From assembly GCA_910585895.1 (NCBI GenBank), contig CAJUHY010000006.1, forward strand, positions 1 through 64,000: DNA of 64,000 nt. Reading direction: 5' to 3'. The notes beneath the pieces are model-generated. The model was not told the DNA's origin. It worked only from the letters and a program-made list of their open reading frames with translations, and searched no databases. Made by a program: the position numbers and the translations under genes. Below, piece after piece: positions 8,717 through 17,664 of this stretch (position 1 is its first letter; the number at the start of each line of letters is the position of its first letter). The stretch comes from an uncultured Lachnospiraceae bacterium. GTDB taxonomy: Bacteria > Bacillota > Clostridia > Lachnospirales > Lachnospiraceae.

Positions 8717-9330
8717 AATGTACCTCCTTTTTTGATGTTTGTACCTGGCTGTTTTTCCGGCAGATATGCCATGACTTTAGCAAAAACAATCCCGGCAAGG
8801 GTAGAGAAGAAGGTTGCAATTATGGCAGGTCCTAAAATGGCAGTAGGATTTGTTGAACCGTATTGGCTGCGATAGGCAATCATGTTTACCGGAATCAGCT
8901 GGAAAGAGGAGACATTGAGAATAAGAAACGTGCACATTTCCTTGCTGGCAACTTTACTGTGATTATTGAGCTTGCCCATTTCCTCCATTGCCTTTAAGCC
9001 GGCAGGCGTTGCTGCCCAGCCCAGACCAAAGACATTGGCAATGATATTGGTGGAAATATATTCATTTGCCTTGTGGCCTTTGGGAATATTGGGAAACATA
9101 AACCGCAGAAGCGGATTGAGCATTTTTGCTGCCCCGCGGATAATCCCGCAATTTTCAGCAATGCGCATGAGACCAACCCACAGGGACATGACCCCTACCA
9201 TGGTAATACAGAGGGTAACGGCTTCTTTGGAAGAATCCAGGGCAGCATTAGTGACGGCCGTGAAATTGCCGGTAAAGGCGGCATAGAGGATGCCGATGAC
9301 AATCATAAAACCCCATAAGTAATTGAGCAT
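8713..9330 (-). CDS. spmA: spore maturation protein A
   Basis: SpmA partner of SpmB, 205 aa, membrane protein of the nucleoside-recognition fold. Typical segments are VMSLWVGLMRIAENCG near residue 48, FPNIPKGHKANEYISTNI near residue 80 and NVFGLGWAATPAGLKAMEEM near residue 100. In the direction of transcription it follows mgtE by 42 bases, so mgtE-spmA-spmB may share a transcript, though spore genes usually have their own forespore or mother-cell promoter. Confidence 0.94.
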   Translation of the reverse strand: MLNYLWGFMIVIGILYAAFTGNFTAVTNAALDSSKEAVTLCITMVGVMSLWVGLMRIAENCGIIRGAAKMLNPLLRFMFPNIPKGHKANEYISTNIIANVFGLGWAATPAGLKAMEEMGKLNNHSKVASKEMCTFLILNVSSFQLIPVNMIAYRSQYGSTNPTAILGPAIIATFFSTLAGIVFAKVMAYLPEKQPGTNIKKGGTL

Positions 9331-9372
9331 AACATCACTTCCATAGATACAGTTATTTTATCCTATGAGATT

Positions 9373-10770
9373 TTACACAGAAATATGAAGCACAATTGTA
9401 GCAATTTTAAAGTACAGAAGCGTGGAGCAGATATCCACAATCGTTGAAATCAGCGGAGCAGCCATCAACGCCGGGTCGAGGTGGATATGTTCTGCAATCA
9501 ATGGCAGCGTGCAGCCGATAAATTTGGAGATGACAACCACAGCTACCAGCGAAAGAGAGATAATCACAGCCATCTGGATATCGCCGTACTGAATAAAAAT
9601 GCGGATACCATTGACGATGGCAAGCACAATACTGACAATGATGGCAATGCGGAATTCCTTAAAGATAACACGGAAAATATCTTTGAACTTAATTTCATCC
9701 AGAGAGAGTCCGCGGATCATCAAGGTGGAACTCTGGGAGCCGCAGTTACCGCCGGTTCCGCTGAGCATGGGGATAAAGGATACCAAAAGTGGATAAAGTT
9801 TGAAAGATTCCTGATAATGGTTGATAATAAAGCCGCTGACAGTGGCAGAGAGCATCAGTACCATCAGCCAGCCAATCCTGCTTTTGGCATGGGAAAAAAC
9901 GGAGGTATTAAAATAACTGTCCTCCGTGGGCGTCATAGCAGCCATCTTCGTGATATCCTCAGTATTCTCTTCCTGCATAACATCCATAGCATCATCGAAG
10001 GTGACAATGCCTACCAGCCGTTCTTCCTGGTCCACAACCGGAATGGCGAGAAAATCGTATTTATTGAAAATCTTGGCAACTTCCTCTTTATCCTCGTGAG
10101 TATCCGTGTAAATGACATTTGTCTCCATGATATCTTCAATCTGCATGGAATCTTCTGCCATTAACAAGTCCTTTACAGACACCATGCCGATAAGTTTGCG
10201 GTGTTCAGTAACATAGCAGGTGTAAATCGTCTCCTTGTCCACGGCAGTCTGGCGGATACGGCTGATGGCCTCCCCTACGGTCATATCTTTCTTGATATTG
10301 ACGTACTCAATGGTCATCAGGCTTCCGGCGCTGTCCTTGGGATAGTGGAGTACCTGGTTAATCATTTTGCGGGTCTCTTCATCGGTGTTGCGCAAAATAC
10401 GTGCAACCACATTTGCCGGCATCTCCTCGATGATATCCACAGTATCATCCAGGAAAATGTCGTCCATCACGGCACGCAGCTCGCGGTCCGTGAGGGCATT
10501 AATCAAAGTCTCCTGCATGTCCCTGCTCATATAAGTAAAAGTTTCAGCCGCTTCCTCCTTTGGCAGAAGGCGGTAGAGCAGCGGAATTTCTTTTTTGTCG
10601 ATTTCATCAAATAAAAGGGCGATATCTGCCGCGTTTAAATTGCCTAGCATCTGCCTTAACATGGAATATTTACGTTCTGAGAGCATCCCTTCTGCCAGTT
10701 CTTGAATTTCTTCCAGTTCCATGTCCACAAAATCCAGTTCTTCTAAGTTGATGTTATCAAAATTATTCAT
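9373..10770 (-). CDS. mgtE: magnesium transporter MgtE
   Basis: Mg2+ channel/transporter of the MgtE family, 465 aa from the chosen start. The N-terminal superhelical MgtE_N domain (about residues 20-120) is followed by two CBS domains (about 125-245), which bind Mg2+ to gate the pore, a plug helix, and five membrane helices containing PMLSGTGGNCGSQSS (near residue 330) and the C-terminal DICSTLLYF. Start 10770 is chosen because AGGAGG lies 6-7 bases upstream; an in-frame ATG at 10818 exists but has no such site and would overlap the leader ORF. A 31-codon leader ORF overlaps its first codons; no M-box riboswitch is visible upstream. Confidence 0.95.
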   Translation of the reverse strand: MNNFDNINLEELDFVDMELEEIQELAEGMLSERKYSMLRQMLGNLNAADIALLFDEIDKKEIPLLYRLLPKEEAAETFTYMSRDMQETLINALTDRELRAVMDDIFLDDTVDIIEEMPANVVARILRNTDEETRKMINQVLHYPKDSAGSLMTIEYVNIKKDMTVGEAISRIRQTAVDKETIYTCYVTEHRKLIGMVSVKDLLMAEDSMQIEDIMETNVIYTDTHEDKEEVAKIFNKYDFLAIPVVDQEERLVGIVTFDDAMDVMQEENTEDITKMAAMTPTEDSYFNTSVFSHAKSRIGWLMVLMLSATVSGFIINHYQESFKLYPLLVSFIPMLSGTGGNCGSQSSTLMIRGLSLDEIKFKDIFRVIFKEFRIAIIVSIVLAIVNGIRIFIQYGDIQMAVIISLSLVAVVVISKFIGCTLPLIAEHIHLDPALMAAPLISTIVDICSTLLYFKIATIVLHISV

Positions 10771-10858
10771 GGCAGTTCCTCCTTTCATATAGTAACGGCA
10801 CGCGCCGCAAAGCGTCACCTGCCAATTCGTCGGAAGGCATTCCAGAAATGCTGCGCAT
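10763..10858 (-). CDS. 31-residue leader ORF overlapping the mgtE start
   Basis: A short ORF with a perfect AGGAGG (10866-10871) and ideal 7-base spacing begins ATG at 10858. It encodes MRSISGMPSDELAGDALRRV, then PLLYERRNCHE, and stops at TAA 10763-10765, inside the second and third codons of mgtE, in a different frame. Termination there would leave ribosomes on the mgtE ATG and its own AGGAGG. The start lies in a nested hairpin (see the separate entry). It resembles a regulatory leader peptide by layout only; no homologue is known to me. Confidence 0.5.
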   Translation of the reverse strand: MRSISGMPSDELAGDALRRVPLLYERRNCHE

Positions 10859-10867
10859 TTGCCTTCC
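10832..10867 (-). promoter_or_regulatory. hairpin enclosing the mgtE leader ORF start
   Basis: On the minus strand an 8-bp outer stem (10860-10867 with 10832-10839) encloses an inner 6-bp hairpin with a 3-base loop (10855-10860 region with 10846-10851). The ATG of the leader ORF lies in the inner stem and the outer stem takes the last two bases of its AGGAGG. The fold could therefore hide the initiation site. Confidence 0.45.
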
Positions 10868-10972
10868 TCCTATCATTCTAACAAATATTCTTATGTAAGA
10901 AAAGGTTTTTCATAAACACATGCCTATCCACATAAATATAGAAAGAATATACCCTGACATGTGGGACTTAGT

Positions 10973-12712
10973 ATGAAGAAAAAAATTATAAGATTGTTTT
11001 CTGTGTTTCTGGCAATCCTGCTGTCTTTTGAGACAGGATGTGCAGGAAATACAGGAAATATCCAGACACAGCAAAAATTTTCAGATTACACTGAGCAAAT
11101 TTTCTGTTCCGAGGTAGCAGCAAGCACACTGAATATGCATTACAATCTTTCCCGCCCGGAAGATTACGGAATCACGGAGTATGATGTGACTTATGGAAGT
11201 GTCTCAGCGGATACCAATGAAGAAGCGCCTGTTCTTCTGGAAAATTGGAGAGAAAAGCTTCGCAGTTTTGAAAAAGAGGAACTTACCGTTTCTCAGCAGA
11301 TGACATATGATATCATGATGGATTTCATTGAAAAAGAGCTGCCGGCGGCTCAATATGGGCTTTACGATGAGGTTTTGCGGCCTAGCACTGGGTTTACGTC
11401 CCAACTTCCGGTACTATTAGCGGAGTATGTATTTTATGATGAGCGGGATATCCAGGATTATCTGAAATTAATTGCTGCCACACCAGATTTTTTTCGCCAA
11501 ATCGTAGAGTTTGAAGAGAAAAAATCTCAGCAAGGATTGTTCATGGCGGATTTTGCTGTGGATGATATTGTGCAGCAATGTCAAAGTTTTACGGCAGAAC
11601 CGGAAAACAATTATCTTCTGTCTACGTTTGACAGCAGAATTGCGGAAATGTCAAATGTGCTGGCAAAAGAACAGGCAGATGCATACATAACAGAGAATCG
11701 CAGGCTTGTACTGGAACAGCTGATTCCAGCTTATCAGGAGTTGGCAGCCGCCGTGGAATCATTAAAAGGAACAGGGAAGAACAGCGGTGGGCTTTGCGGT
11801 TTGCCGGAAGGCAGGGAATATTATTGCCATCTGGTAGCAGATGTTACAGGTTCAAGCTTATCTGTACCGGAAATGCAGAGACAGACTGAAGAACAACGGC
11901 AGCAGGATTTGCAGAATATGAAAAAATTATCGTCACAAAATTCCAGTATTGCACAGAAATGTGCCAACTATCAGCTTCCTACGGAAGAGGTGGATTTAAT
12001 CTTAGAGGATTTGCAGGTGAAGATGCAGGAAGATTTCCCCAAACCGCCGGACGTTGGCTATACAGTCAAGTCTGTGCATCCTTCCTTAGAGGAATATACC
12101 GCTCCGGCATTTTATCTGACGCCTCCGATAGACGATATTTCCAGAAATTGTATTTACATCAATGAATCGAAAGGCGATGAAAAACTCAAATTATATACAA
12201 CTCTTGCCCATGAAGGGTTTCCGGGACATCTTTATCAGAATGTCATGGAGCGCAGCAGCGGACTTGCGCCAATCCGCAGTTTGTTCGGCAGCAGCGGTTA
12301 TGCGGAAGGCTGGGCAACTTATGTGGAGATGCAGTCTTTCTATTATGCAGACGTGGAAAAGGAGGTGGCTGCTTACCTGCAGATGAATCAATCGGCGTTA
12401 TTGAGCCTTTATGCCACAGCAGATATGGGAATCCATTACGATGGCTGGAGTTTGCGGGATACGGTAGATTTCTTTCAGGGATACAATATCACGGATAAAC
12501 AGACGATTCAGGAGATTTACCAGCTGATTGTGGAAGAACCAGCGCATTATCTGAAATATTACATTGGATATTTGGAATTTTTAAATTTAAAAAATTATGC
12601 AATGGAAAAATATGGAGAGGATTACAGCAATTACCGATTTCATCAGGCATTGATGAAAATGGGACCAGCGCCCTTTCGCATATTGAAGAAATATTTGCCG
12701 AAATATTGGTAA
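10973..12712 (+). CDS. DUF885-family lipoprotein, putative metallopeptidase
   Basis: Secreted lipoprotein (579 aa from ATG 10973; a GTG at 10961 would add four residues). The signal peptide has a hydrophobic core LFSVFLAILLSF and a weak lipobox ending at a cysteine near residue 23. The DUF885 signature HEGFPGH occurs at about residues 413-419 and is followed by GYAEGWATYVE near residue 446, the two segments expected to bind zinc (histidines and glutamate). DUF885 enzymes are thought to be zinc peptidases; the substrate is unknown. Transcribed divergently from mgtE with about 115 bases between the leader ORF and this start. Confidence 0.9.
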   Translation: MKKKIIRLFSVFLAILLSFETGCAGNTGNIQTQQKFSDYTEQIFCSEVAASTLNMHYNLSRPEDYGITEYDVTYGSVSADTNEEAPVLLENWREKLRSFEKEELTVSQQMTYDIMMDFIEKELPAAQYGLYDEVLRPSTGFTSQLPVLLAEYVFYDERDIQDYLKLIAATPDFFRQIVEFEEKKSQQGLFMADFAVDDIVQQCQSFTAEPENNYLLSTFDSRIAEMSNVLAKEQADAYITENRRLVLEQLIPAYQELAAAVESLKGTGKNSGGLCGLPEGREYYCHLVADVTGSSLSVPEMQRQTEEQRQQDLQNMKKLSSQNSSIAQKCANYQLPTEEVDLILEDLQVKMQEDFPKPPDVGYTVKSVHPSLEEYTAPAFYLTPPIDDISRNCIYINESKGDEKLKLYTTLAHEGFPGHLYQNVMERSSGLAPIRSLFGSSGYAEGWATYVEMQSFYYADVEKEVAAYLQMNQSALLSLYATADMGIHYDGWSLRDTVDFFQGYNITDKQTIQEIYQLIVEEPAHYLKYYIGYLEFLNLKNYAMEKYGEDYSNYRFHQALMKMGPAPFRILKKYLPKYW

Positions 12713-12758
12713 TTGCGGTAATCCTCCCAAAAAAATGATTATATGATAGTTTGGGGTC

Positions 12759-13160
12759 TTAGAATCCTCCCAGACGCTTCATTATCCGGTCAACTGCCGC
12801 GGGATCTGAACCGAACCATTTTAAAATTTCGCCGGCAACCCACACGCAGGTACGGTGAAAGTATACGAATAAACAAATGAAAGCAATGCCGAAAAGAATT
12901 CCGGTAATCAGTCTGCGGATGTTGCCGCTTTCATAGGAAGTCAGTTTCTGTATGGTACCGTCAAGAACCAGGGGAACCATTAATAACAGGACAATGCCAA
13001 ATGAGGGACAGCCCCAAAAAATAAGAGTGGGTATGCATAGAATCATACCCACAAGTTCCCCGGTACATCGTGCACAGATAGGAAACTGTTTCCCCCGAAA
13101 ATAGAAGGAACGATCCGGTCGTGCATGACATCCGAAAAAAATTCTTAAAAATTTTCCCAA
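12759..13160 (-). CDS. DUF2085 membrane protein
   Basis: A 133-residue protein with the DUF2085 signature: GCHARPDRSF near residue 10, then QFPICARCTGELVG near residue 25, a conserved Cys/His set that may bind a metal. Three or so membrane helices follow. The start is a TTG one base after the stop of the preceding gene; no in-frame ATG lies early enough to keep the conserved GCH motif, so TTG with translational coupling is the best choice. Function unknown in the whole family. Confidence 0.82.
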   Translation of the reverse strand: MGKFLRIFFGCHARPDRSFYFRGKQFPICARCTGELVGMILCIPTLIFWGCPSFGIVLLLMVPLVLDGTIQKLTSYESGNIRRLITGILFGIAFICLFVYFHRTCVWVAGEILKWFGSDPAAVDRIMKRLGGF

Positions 13161-13161
13161 T

Positions 13162-13386
13162 TTACATTGCTCCGGCTGCTAAGAATGCACCGCCCATTAC
13201 TACGAACATAAGAACATAGCATACAACGCCGAGAATTACGCTTACTAATGCGCCAATTCCTGCAGCTTTTGCAGTCTTAGGCTTCTGGTCTTTCCAGATT
13301 AAGAAAAGAATTAAGCCTACAACCGGAATACAGAATCCTAAGAGACCCCATAAAAATCCACCATTGTCCTGAACATTGTTATCCAT
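13162..13386 (-). CDS. small membrane protein (74 aa), DUF4190-like
   Basis: Two hydrophobic segments (about residues 11-30 and 42-68) are separated by a short charged loop WKDQKPKTAKA, a layout typical of small proteins that follow the same plan as DUF4190 membrane proteins. A strong AGGAGG-type site lies upstream (plus-strand CCTCCT near 13395). It is translationally coupled to the DUF2085 gene. No function can be assigned. Confidence 0.75.
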   Translation of the reverse strand: MDNNVQDNGGFLWGLLGFCIPVVGLILFLIWKDQKPKTAKAAGIGALVSVILGVVCYVLMFVVMGGAFLAAGAM

Positions 13387-13489
13387 TTGAATATCCTCCT
13401 GCCTTCTTAAATATTTTTAAAGATTATAAAAAAAATATAAACTCTTGTCATATTGTGCCAAAGATTAAGGTGTTTGTCAAGTGAGTTTT

Positions 13490-14347
13490 TTAACATTTAT
13501 GTAATAAAATGGCATATACTTCTCTTTTGGAGATACCGCGGTCCTTTGCCACCAGCTTCATAGCTTCTTTGTGGGAAATACCTTGCTGTTCATAATGTGC
13601 CATATGTTCTGTAATGGGGACAGACAGCCATTGCTGCTGCTTTTCTTCCTGCAGCGACTGTATACTCCTGCCCTCAATGACAAGAACAAATTCTCCTTTA
13701 GGTTCTTGTTTTTGATAATAAGAAACAGCAGCTGAAATCGTAGAGGAAAATACTGTTTCATAACGTTTGGTAAGTTCCCGGCAAAGCGTAATGTTTCGGT
13801 CACCCAGGGCAGCATATAAATCCTCCAGTGTCTTTAACAGATGATGCGGCGCTTCGTAGAGGATGATTGTGCGTGTCTCCGTTTTCAACGCAGAGAGGAT
13901 AGAGGCGCGCTCTTTTTTGTCTTTGGGCAGGAATGCTTCAAAGGCAAAACGCCTGGTGGGCAGTCCTGACAGCGTAAGCGCCGTCACACAGGCACAGGCT
14001 CCCGGCAGGGAGGTGACTTCAATCCCCGATTCATAACAGATTCGTACTAAATCTTCGCCTGGGTCAGAGATGCCGGGAGTTCCGGCATCAGTAATCAAGG
14101 CTACATCTTCACCGTTTTTCATTTTATCCACAAGCTGGTATGCCTTTTCTATCTTGTTGTATTCATGATAGCTGGTCATAGGCGTCTTAATATTATAGTA
14201 ATTCAACAGCTTAATGGAATTACGTGTATCTTCCGCAGCAATTAGATCAGCCTCTTCCAATATGCGCAGTACGCGCAGCGTAATATCTTCGAGGTTTCCA
14301 ATCGGAGTTGCGCATAAGTAAAGTTTTCCTTGCGGTTTTTCTTGCAT
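13490..14347 (-). CDS. rsmI: 16S rRNA (cytidine1402-2'-O)-methyltransferase
   Basis: SAM-dependent tetrapyrrole-methylase-fold enzyme that 2'-O-methylates C1402 in the decoding centre of 16S rRNA. The 285 residues show the family motifs TPIGNLEDITLRVL near residue 14, AEDTRNSIKLLNY near residue 38, ISDPGEDLVR near residue 93 and SLPGACACVTALTLSGLPT near residue 113. It is the last gene of the minus-strand run yaaR-holB-ricT-trmN6-rsmI, as yabC is in Bacillus subtilis. Confidence 0.96.
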   Translation of the reverse strand: MQEKPQGKLYLCATPIGNLEDITLRVLRILEEADLIAAEDTRNSIKLLNYYNIKTPMTSYHEYNKIEKAYQLVDKMKNGEDVALITDAGTPGISDPGEDLVRICYESGIEVTSLPGACACVTALTLSGLPTRRFAFEAFLPKDKKERASILSALKTETRTIILYEAPHHLLKTLEDLYAALGDRNITLCRELTKRYETVFSSTISAAVSYYQKQEPKGEFVLVIEGRSIQSLQEEKQQQWLSVPITEHMAHYEQQGISHKEAMKLVAKDRGISKREVYAILLHKC

Positions 14348-14381
14348 AGGGTACCCTTTCTATCTTATGATGGATTTAAAT

Positions 14382-15119
14382 TCAATATCCGTAAATATCG
14401 TAAATTTCATCAGTGTATACGCCAGGTTCTTTGTATACAATCAATGGTTTTTCTACGGTAATCCGCGGATTGCCGCCGCGCAGCCCTTCTAACAGCACCA
14501 TATTCGGTTCTTTATCCACATAAGGGTAGACAAGCTGCATCCGTTTCGGTTCTATGCCGTATTGCTGCATGATAGCCATAATCTCGGCAAGGCGAAAAGG
14601 TCGGTGCACCATGTAGAACCGTCCCTGAGGTTTCAGAATCTTTGCGCTTTCCCGGATGACATCCTCCAAAGAGCAGAGAATTTCGTGCCGGGCAATGGCT
14701 TTTGCCTCATTTTGGTTTGTCAGACCATGCTGACCGGTCATATAAGGCGGATTGGTGGTTATGACATGAAAAGAAGATGCTCCGAATTGATGGGAAGCAT
14801 CTTTAATGTTGCCAATTTCAATATTAATTTTATCTTCAAGGTGGTTATAGCGGACACTGCGTCTTGCCATATCTGCGCTTTCTGGCTGGATTTCCAGCCC
14901 GGTAAAATGCGCGCCCTCTGTCTTAGCTTCCAAGAGGATAGGGATGATGCCGGTTCCGGTGCCAAGGTCGAGAACCGTTTCCTCACGTTTTACGCGGGCA
15001 AAGCCAGAGAGCAGCACGGCATCCATGCCAAAACAGAATTTCTGTGGGTCCTGGATGATGAAATATCCATTGCGATGCAGCTCGTCTAACCGTTCGTTTT
15101 CCAATAGTTCTACAGACAT
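14382..15119 (-). CDS. tRNA1(Val) (adenine37-N6)-methyltransferase-type enzyme (YabB/TrmN6)
   Basis: Class I SAM methyltransferase of the TrmN6 family. Motif I reads VLDLGTGTGIIPILL near residue 50, and the N6-adenine catalytic motif NPPY is present near residue 123. The N-terminal segment IIQDPQKFCFGMDAVLLSGF is typical. I chose ATG 15119 (GGAG 6 bases upstream) rather than an upstream in-frame ATG at 15146 that would run into ricT. This is the position of yabB in Bacillus subtilis; the usual neighbour yazA is missing. Confidence 0.93.
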   Translation of the reverse strand: MSVELLENERLDELHRNGYFIIQDPQKFCFGMDAVLLSGFARVKREETVLDLGTGTGIIPILLEAKTEGAHFTGLEIQPESADMARRSVRYNHLEDKINIEIGNIKDASHQFGASSFHVITTNPPYMTGQHGLTNQNEAKAIARHEILCSLEDVIRESAKILKPQGRFYMVHRPFRLAEIMAIMQQYGIEPKRMQLVYPYVDKEPNMVLLEGLRGGNPRITVEKPLIVYKEPGVYTDEIYDIYGY

Positions 15120-15129
15120 ATATGCTCCA

Positions 15130-16038
15130 TTAATGAGTGTCGTCAATTTTCGATTGACCTTTATCCTCCAAAGATGCCAGTTCTTTCAGTTCTTCCTGAG
15201 TAATCTTTGTGCGTTCTTTTCTGCGCCGCGGTTTGAAACGCAGCTCATTTACCTTATATTCCCGAATTTCTTTTTCATCGTCAAGTTCTATGATGACTTT
15301 GACAGTCTGGCGCAGGATGTTGACGCTTTGGACTTCCCCTTTGAATTTGTCAAATGTAGTTACGTGGTCGCCTACATGGGGAAGATGGCTGTTTAAATAT
15401 TCATAGGTTTCTTCTTCATTTTTCAGGCAGCACATCAGTCTGCCGCAAATGCCGGAAATCTTAGAGGGATTTAGGGACATATTCTGTTCTTTTGCCATCT
15501 TGATTGATACCGGGGCAAATTCTGATAAAAAGGTACTGCAGCAAAGAGGTCTGCCGCAGATACCGATTCCGCCGAGAATTTTTGTTTCATCGCGGACGCC
15601 AATCTGCCTGAGTTCAATTCGGGTGCGGAACACAGAAGCTAAATCTTTTACCAGCTCACGGAAATCGATACGTCCATCTGCCGTAAAATAAAACAGCAGT
15701 TTATTATTGTCAAAGGTATATTCAGCATCCACCAATTTCATTTCCAATTGATGTTTCTTGATTTTTTCCTGGCAGATGTGAAAGGCTTCTTTCTCTTTGC
15801 GATGGTTTTTAGTTACAATTTTATCGTCTTCTGCTGTCGCAAGGCGGATAACCGGTTTCAAAGGCTGTATCACTTTGTCGTCCGGCATTTCAGTAGGCGC
15901 AATCATCACTGTGCCATACTCAACGCCTCTTGCAGTTTCCACAATCACATGGTCATTCAGCGCAATTGTTAAGTCCAGAGGGTCAAAATAATAAATCTTT
16001 CCGGCAGTGCGGAATCTGACTCCGACTACTTTTATCAT
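15130..16038 (-). CDS. ricT: PSP1-domain protein RicT (YaaT)
   Basis: In Bacillus subtilis RicT (YaaT) joins RicA and RicF in a complex that stimulates RNase Y-dependent mRNA maturation and affects sporulation and biofilm formation. The PSP1 domain covers roughly residues 50-220. Two cysteine clusters GICGRPLCC (near residue 160) and GICGRLMCC (near residue 195) match those proposed to ligate an iron-sulfur cluster. The ATG at 16038 has AAGGAGA seven bases upstream, inside the 3' end of holB; a TTG two codons earlier is unlikely. Lies between holB and trmN6 as in Bacillus, without yabA. Confidence 0.93.
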   Translation of the reverse strand: MIKVVGVRFRTAGKIYYFDPLDLTIALNDHVIVETARGVEYGTVMIAPTEMPDDKVIQPLKPVIRLATAEDDKIVTKNHRKEKEAFHICQEKIKKHQLEMKLVDAEYTFDNNKLLFYFTADGRIDFRELVKDLASVFRTRIELRQIGVRDETKILGGIGICGRPLCCSTFLSEFAPVSIKMAKEQNMSLNPSKISGICGRLMCCLKNEEETYEYLNSHLPHVGDHVTTFDKFKGEVQSVNILRQTVKVIIELDDEKEIREYKVNELRFKPRRRKERTKITQEELKELASLEDKGQSKIDDTH

Positions 16039-16040
16039 AA

Positions 16041-17030
16041 TCAATTCTCCTTTATCGTCGTCAGCAGCAATTCCATCACCAATTCAAAATTCACATTGGC
16101 GTTCAGGCGGCGTTTTGCCTTATCCAATGCTTTGATAATGAACTCAATTCCTTCATAGGAACTTTTGCTTGCCTGTCGTTTTATGTCGTAAACCTCATCT
16201 TTAAAAATGAGGCTGTTTACGTCTGATGTCGCTTTATATAGTAAGACATCCCGATACCAAATCATCATGATATCGAAATAATCATTGATTTCAAGTTTAT
16301 AATTGCTGATTTCCCTGACGGAATCCATCAATTCAAATAATTCCATGTCCTTGACATGATTTAACAGCTGCAGAGCAGAGTTTTTAATCTCATTGAAATC
16401 CTCCGAACTGGCAAGCTGTATGGCTTTTCCCACATTGCCCTGAGCAAATGCGGTACATATATCTGCCTTGTAATCCGGTATCTGGTACTTCTCAATAAGA
16501 AAGCTGCGGATATCGTCATCGGGCACAGATTTTAAATTTAAGATAATACATCGCGAGAGAATCGTGGGCAGGAAACTATCAGAGTTTGTCGTTAAAAGCA
16601 AAATTACGGCATAGGCCGGAGGCTCCTCAATCGTTTTTAACAGGGCATTCTGCGCCTGCTGGGTCATTTTCTCCGCTTCATTGATAATATAAATCTTGTA
16701 AGGGGAAGCGTAAGGCTTAATGGCAATGTCATTATTTACCTGGGTACGGATATCCTCGACAGAAATGGTAGCTGGCTTTTCATGGTGCAGGTAAATAATA
16801 TCTGGCTGGTTGCCGGATAGAGCCTGTTTGCAGGAATGGCATTCCATACAGGCTTCCGTGCCGTGATGTTCGCACTGCAGCGCCATGGCAAAACTGTTTG
16901 CCAGCAGCATTTTGCCAGATTGCTCTGGTCCGTTTAAAATATAGGCATGACTTACTTTGTCTGAAGAAATTGCATTCTGCAAATGTTCTATAATTTGTTG
17001 ATGTCCGATAATATTTGTAAAACCTGCCAT
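16041..17030 (-). CDS. holB: DNA polymerase III subunit delta'
   Basis: Clamp-loader subunit of the replicative polymerase. The N-terminal AAA+ domain shows the degenerate P-loop NGPEQSGKMLLA (near residue 28), a zinc module CEHHG..CMECHSC (near residues 50-64) and the SRC motif LSRCIIL (near residue 156) that supplies the arginine finger. ATG 17030 has GGAGAG about 9 bases upstream; the longer in-frame start at 17096 has no ribosome site. Its 3' end almost touches the ricT start, so the genes are coupled. Confidence 0.95.
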   Translation of the reverse strand: MAGFTNIIGHQQIIEHLQNAISSDKVSHAYILNGPEQSGKMLLANSFAMALQCEHHGTEACMECHSCKQALSGNQPDIIYLHHEKPATISVEDIRTQVNNDIAIKPYASPYKIYIINEAEKMTQQAQNALLKTIEEPPAYAVILLLTTNSDSFLPTILSRCIILNLKSVPDDDIRSFLIEKYQIPDYKADICTAFAQGNVGKAIQLASSEDFNEIKNSALQLLNHVKDMELFELMDSVREISNYKLEINDYFDIMMIWYRDVLLYKATSDVNSLIFKDEVYDIKRQASKSSYEGIEFIIKALDKAKRRLNANVNFELVMELLLTTIKEN

Positions 17031-17120
17031 AGTAGCTCTCCATTTCTGTACATTATAATGTGTCGAATTGTCGGAAAATTTATGCTGGGGAAACATGGAT
17101 TAATTCACAGCTTTCCGGGA

Positions 17121-17561
17121 TTAAGTGGAGATATCCAGCAAAAGTCCCCGGATTTCGCCTACTTTACTTAAAATGTTAAGGTGGTCTTTTTCATCTTTCA
17201 CCAGTTCACCGGCAAGATCATCCAGATTCTTATTTACCAGTTTGACAATGCCATACACCCTGTGGCGTCCTCTTCGGTCAAGAAAATTCTCTCTGGAAAA
17301 TTTATGTGAACGGTTGACGACTTCATTTAGAAAATCCTTTACCAGTTCCCGGTATTTTTTCATGTCCCGTATATCCATATGCTCTGCAAGTTTCTCGCCC
17401 TGGTCAGTGATGTCTCTCATCAGACCATTTAACTTCTCCTGCAGTTCAGACTCTTCAATATGGCTTGCCAAAGCAAACTTAAAGCTGCCGTCGGTTTTCT
17501 CAACCTGCTGGGGAGCCTCCGTGGGCTGCATTGGGGTAAGCTGTTCTACTTTGAGCGCCAT
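17121..17561 (-). CDS. YaaR family protein (DUF327)
   Basis: A 146-residue, mostly helical protein of the YaaR family, whose gene sits directly before holB in Bacillus and Clostridia, as here. The typical C-terminal segments SRENFLDRRGRHRVYGIVK and NLDDLAGELVKDEKDHLNIL are present. Molecular function is unknown. A GGAGG-like site precedes the ATG. The plus-strand ORF of the same length lying over it is a codon shadow. Confidence 0.9.
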   Translation of the reverse strand: MALKVEQLTPMQPTEAPQQVEKTDGSFKFALASHIEESELQEKLNGLMRDITDQGEKLAEHMDIRDMKKYRELVKDFLNEVVNRSHKFSRENFLDRRGRHRVYGIVKLVNKNLDDLAGELVKDEKDHLNILSKVGEIRGLLLDIST

Positions 17562-17664
17562 CTAATCACCTGCCTTTCTATCTATAGTATCGGTGTTTTT
17601 CCTTCAGTTGTAAAGTAGAAAATACTGGCGTTTAGCGAGCTGCAGCATTTCTCTGCTTTTTTAA

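Noticed and set aside
9481..10164. 227-codon plus-strand ORF across mgtE
   Set aside because: mgtE is unmistakable on the other strand; the antisense translation has Asn/His-rich composition typical of shadows.
10771..10972. M-box (ykoK) riboswitch before mgtE
   Set aside because: The conserved M-box core is absent; only the small ORF and its hairpin are seen in this gap.
17125..17565. 146-codon plus-strand ORF over yaaR
   Set aside because: Same span as yaaR on the opposite strand, serine-rich low-complexity translation and no ribosome site: a codon shadow.
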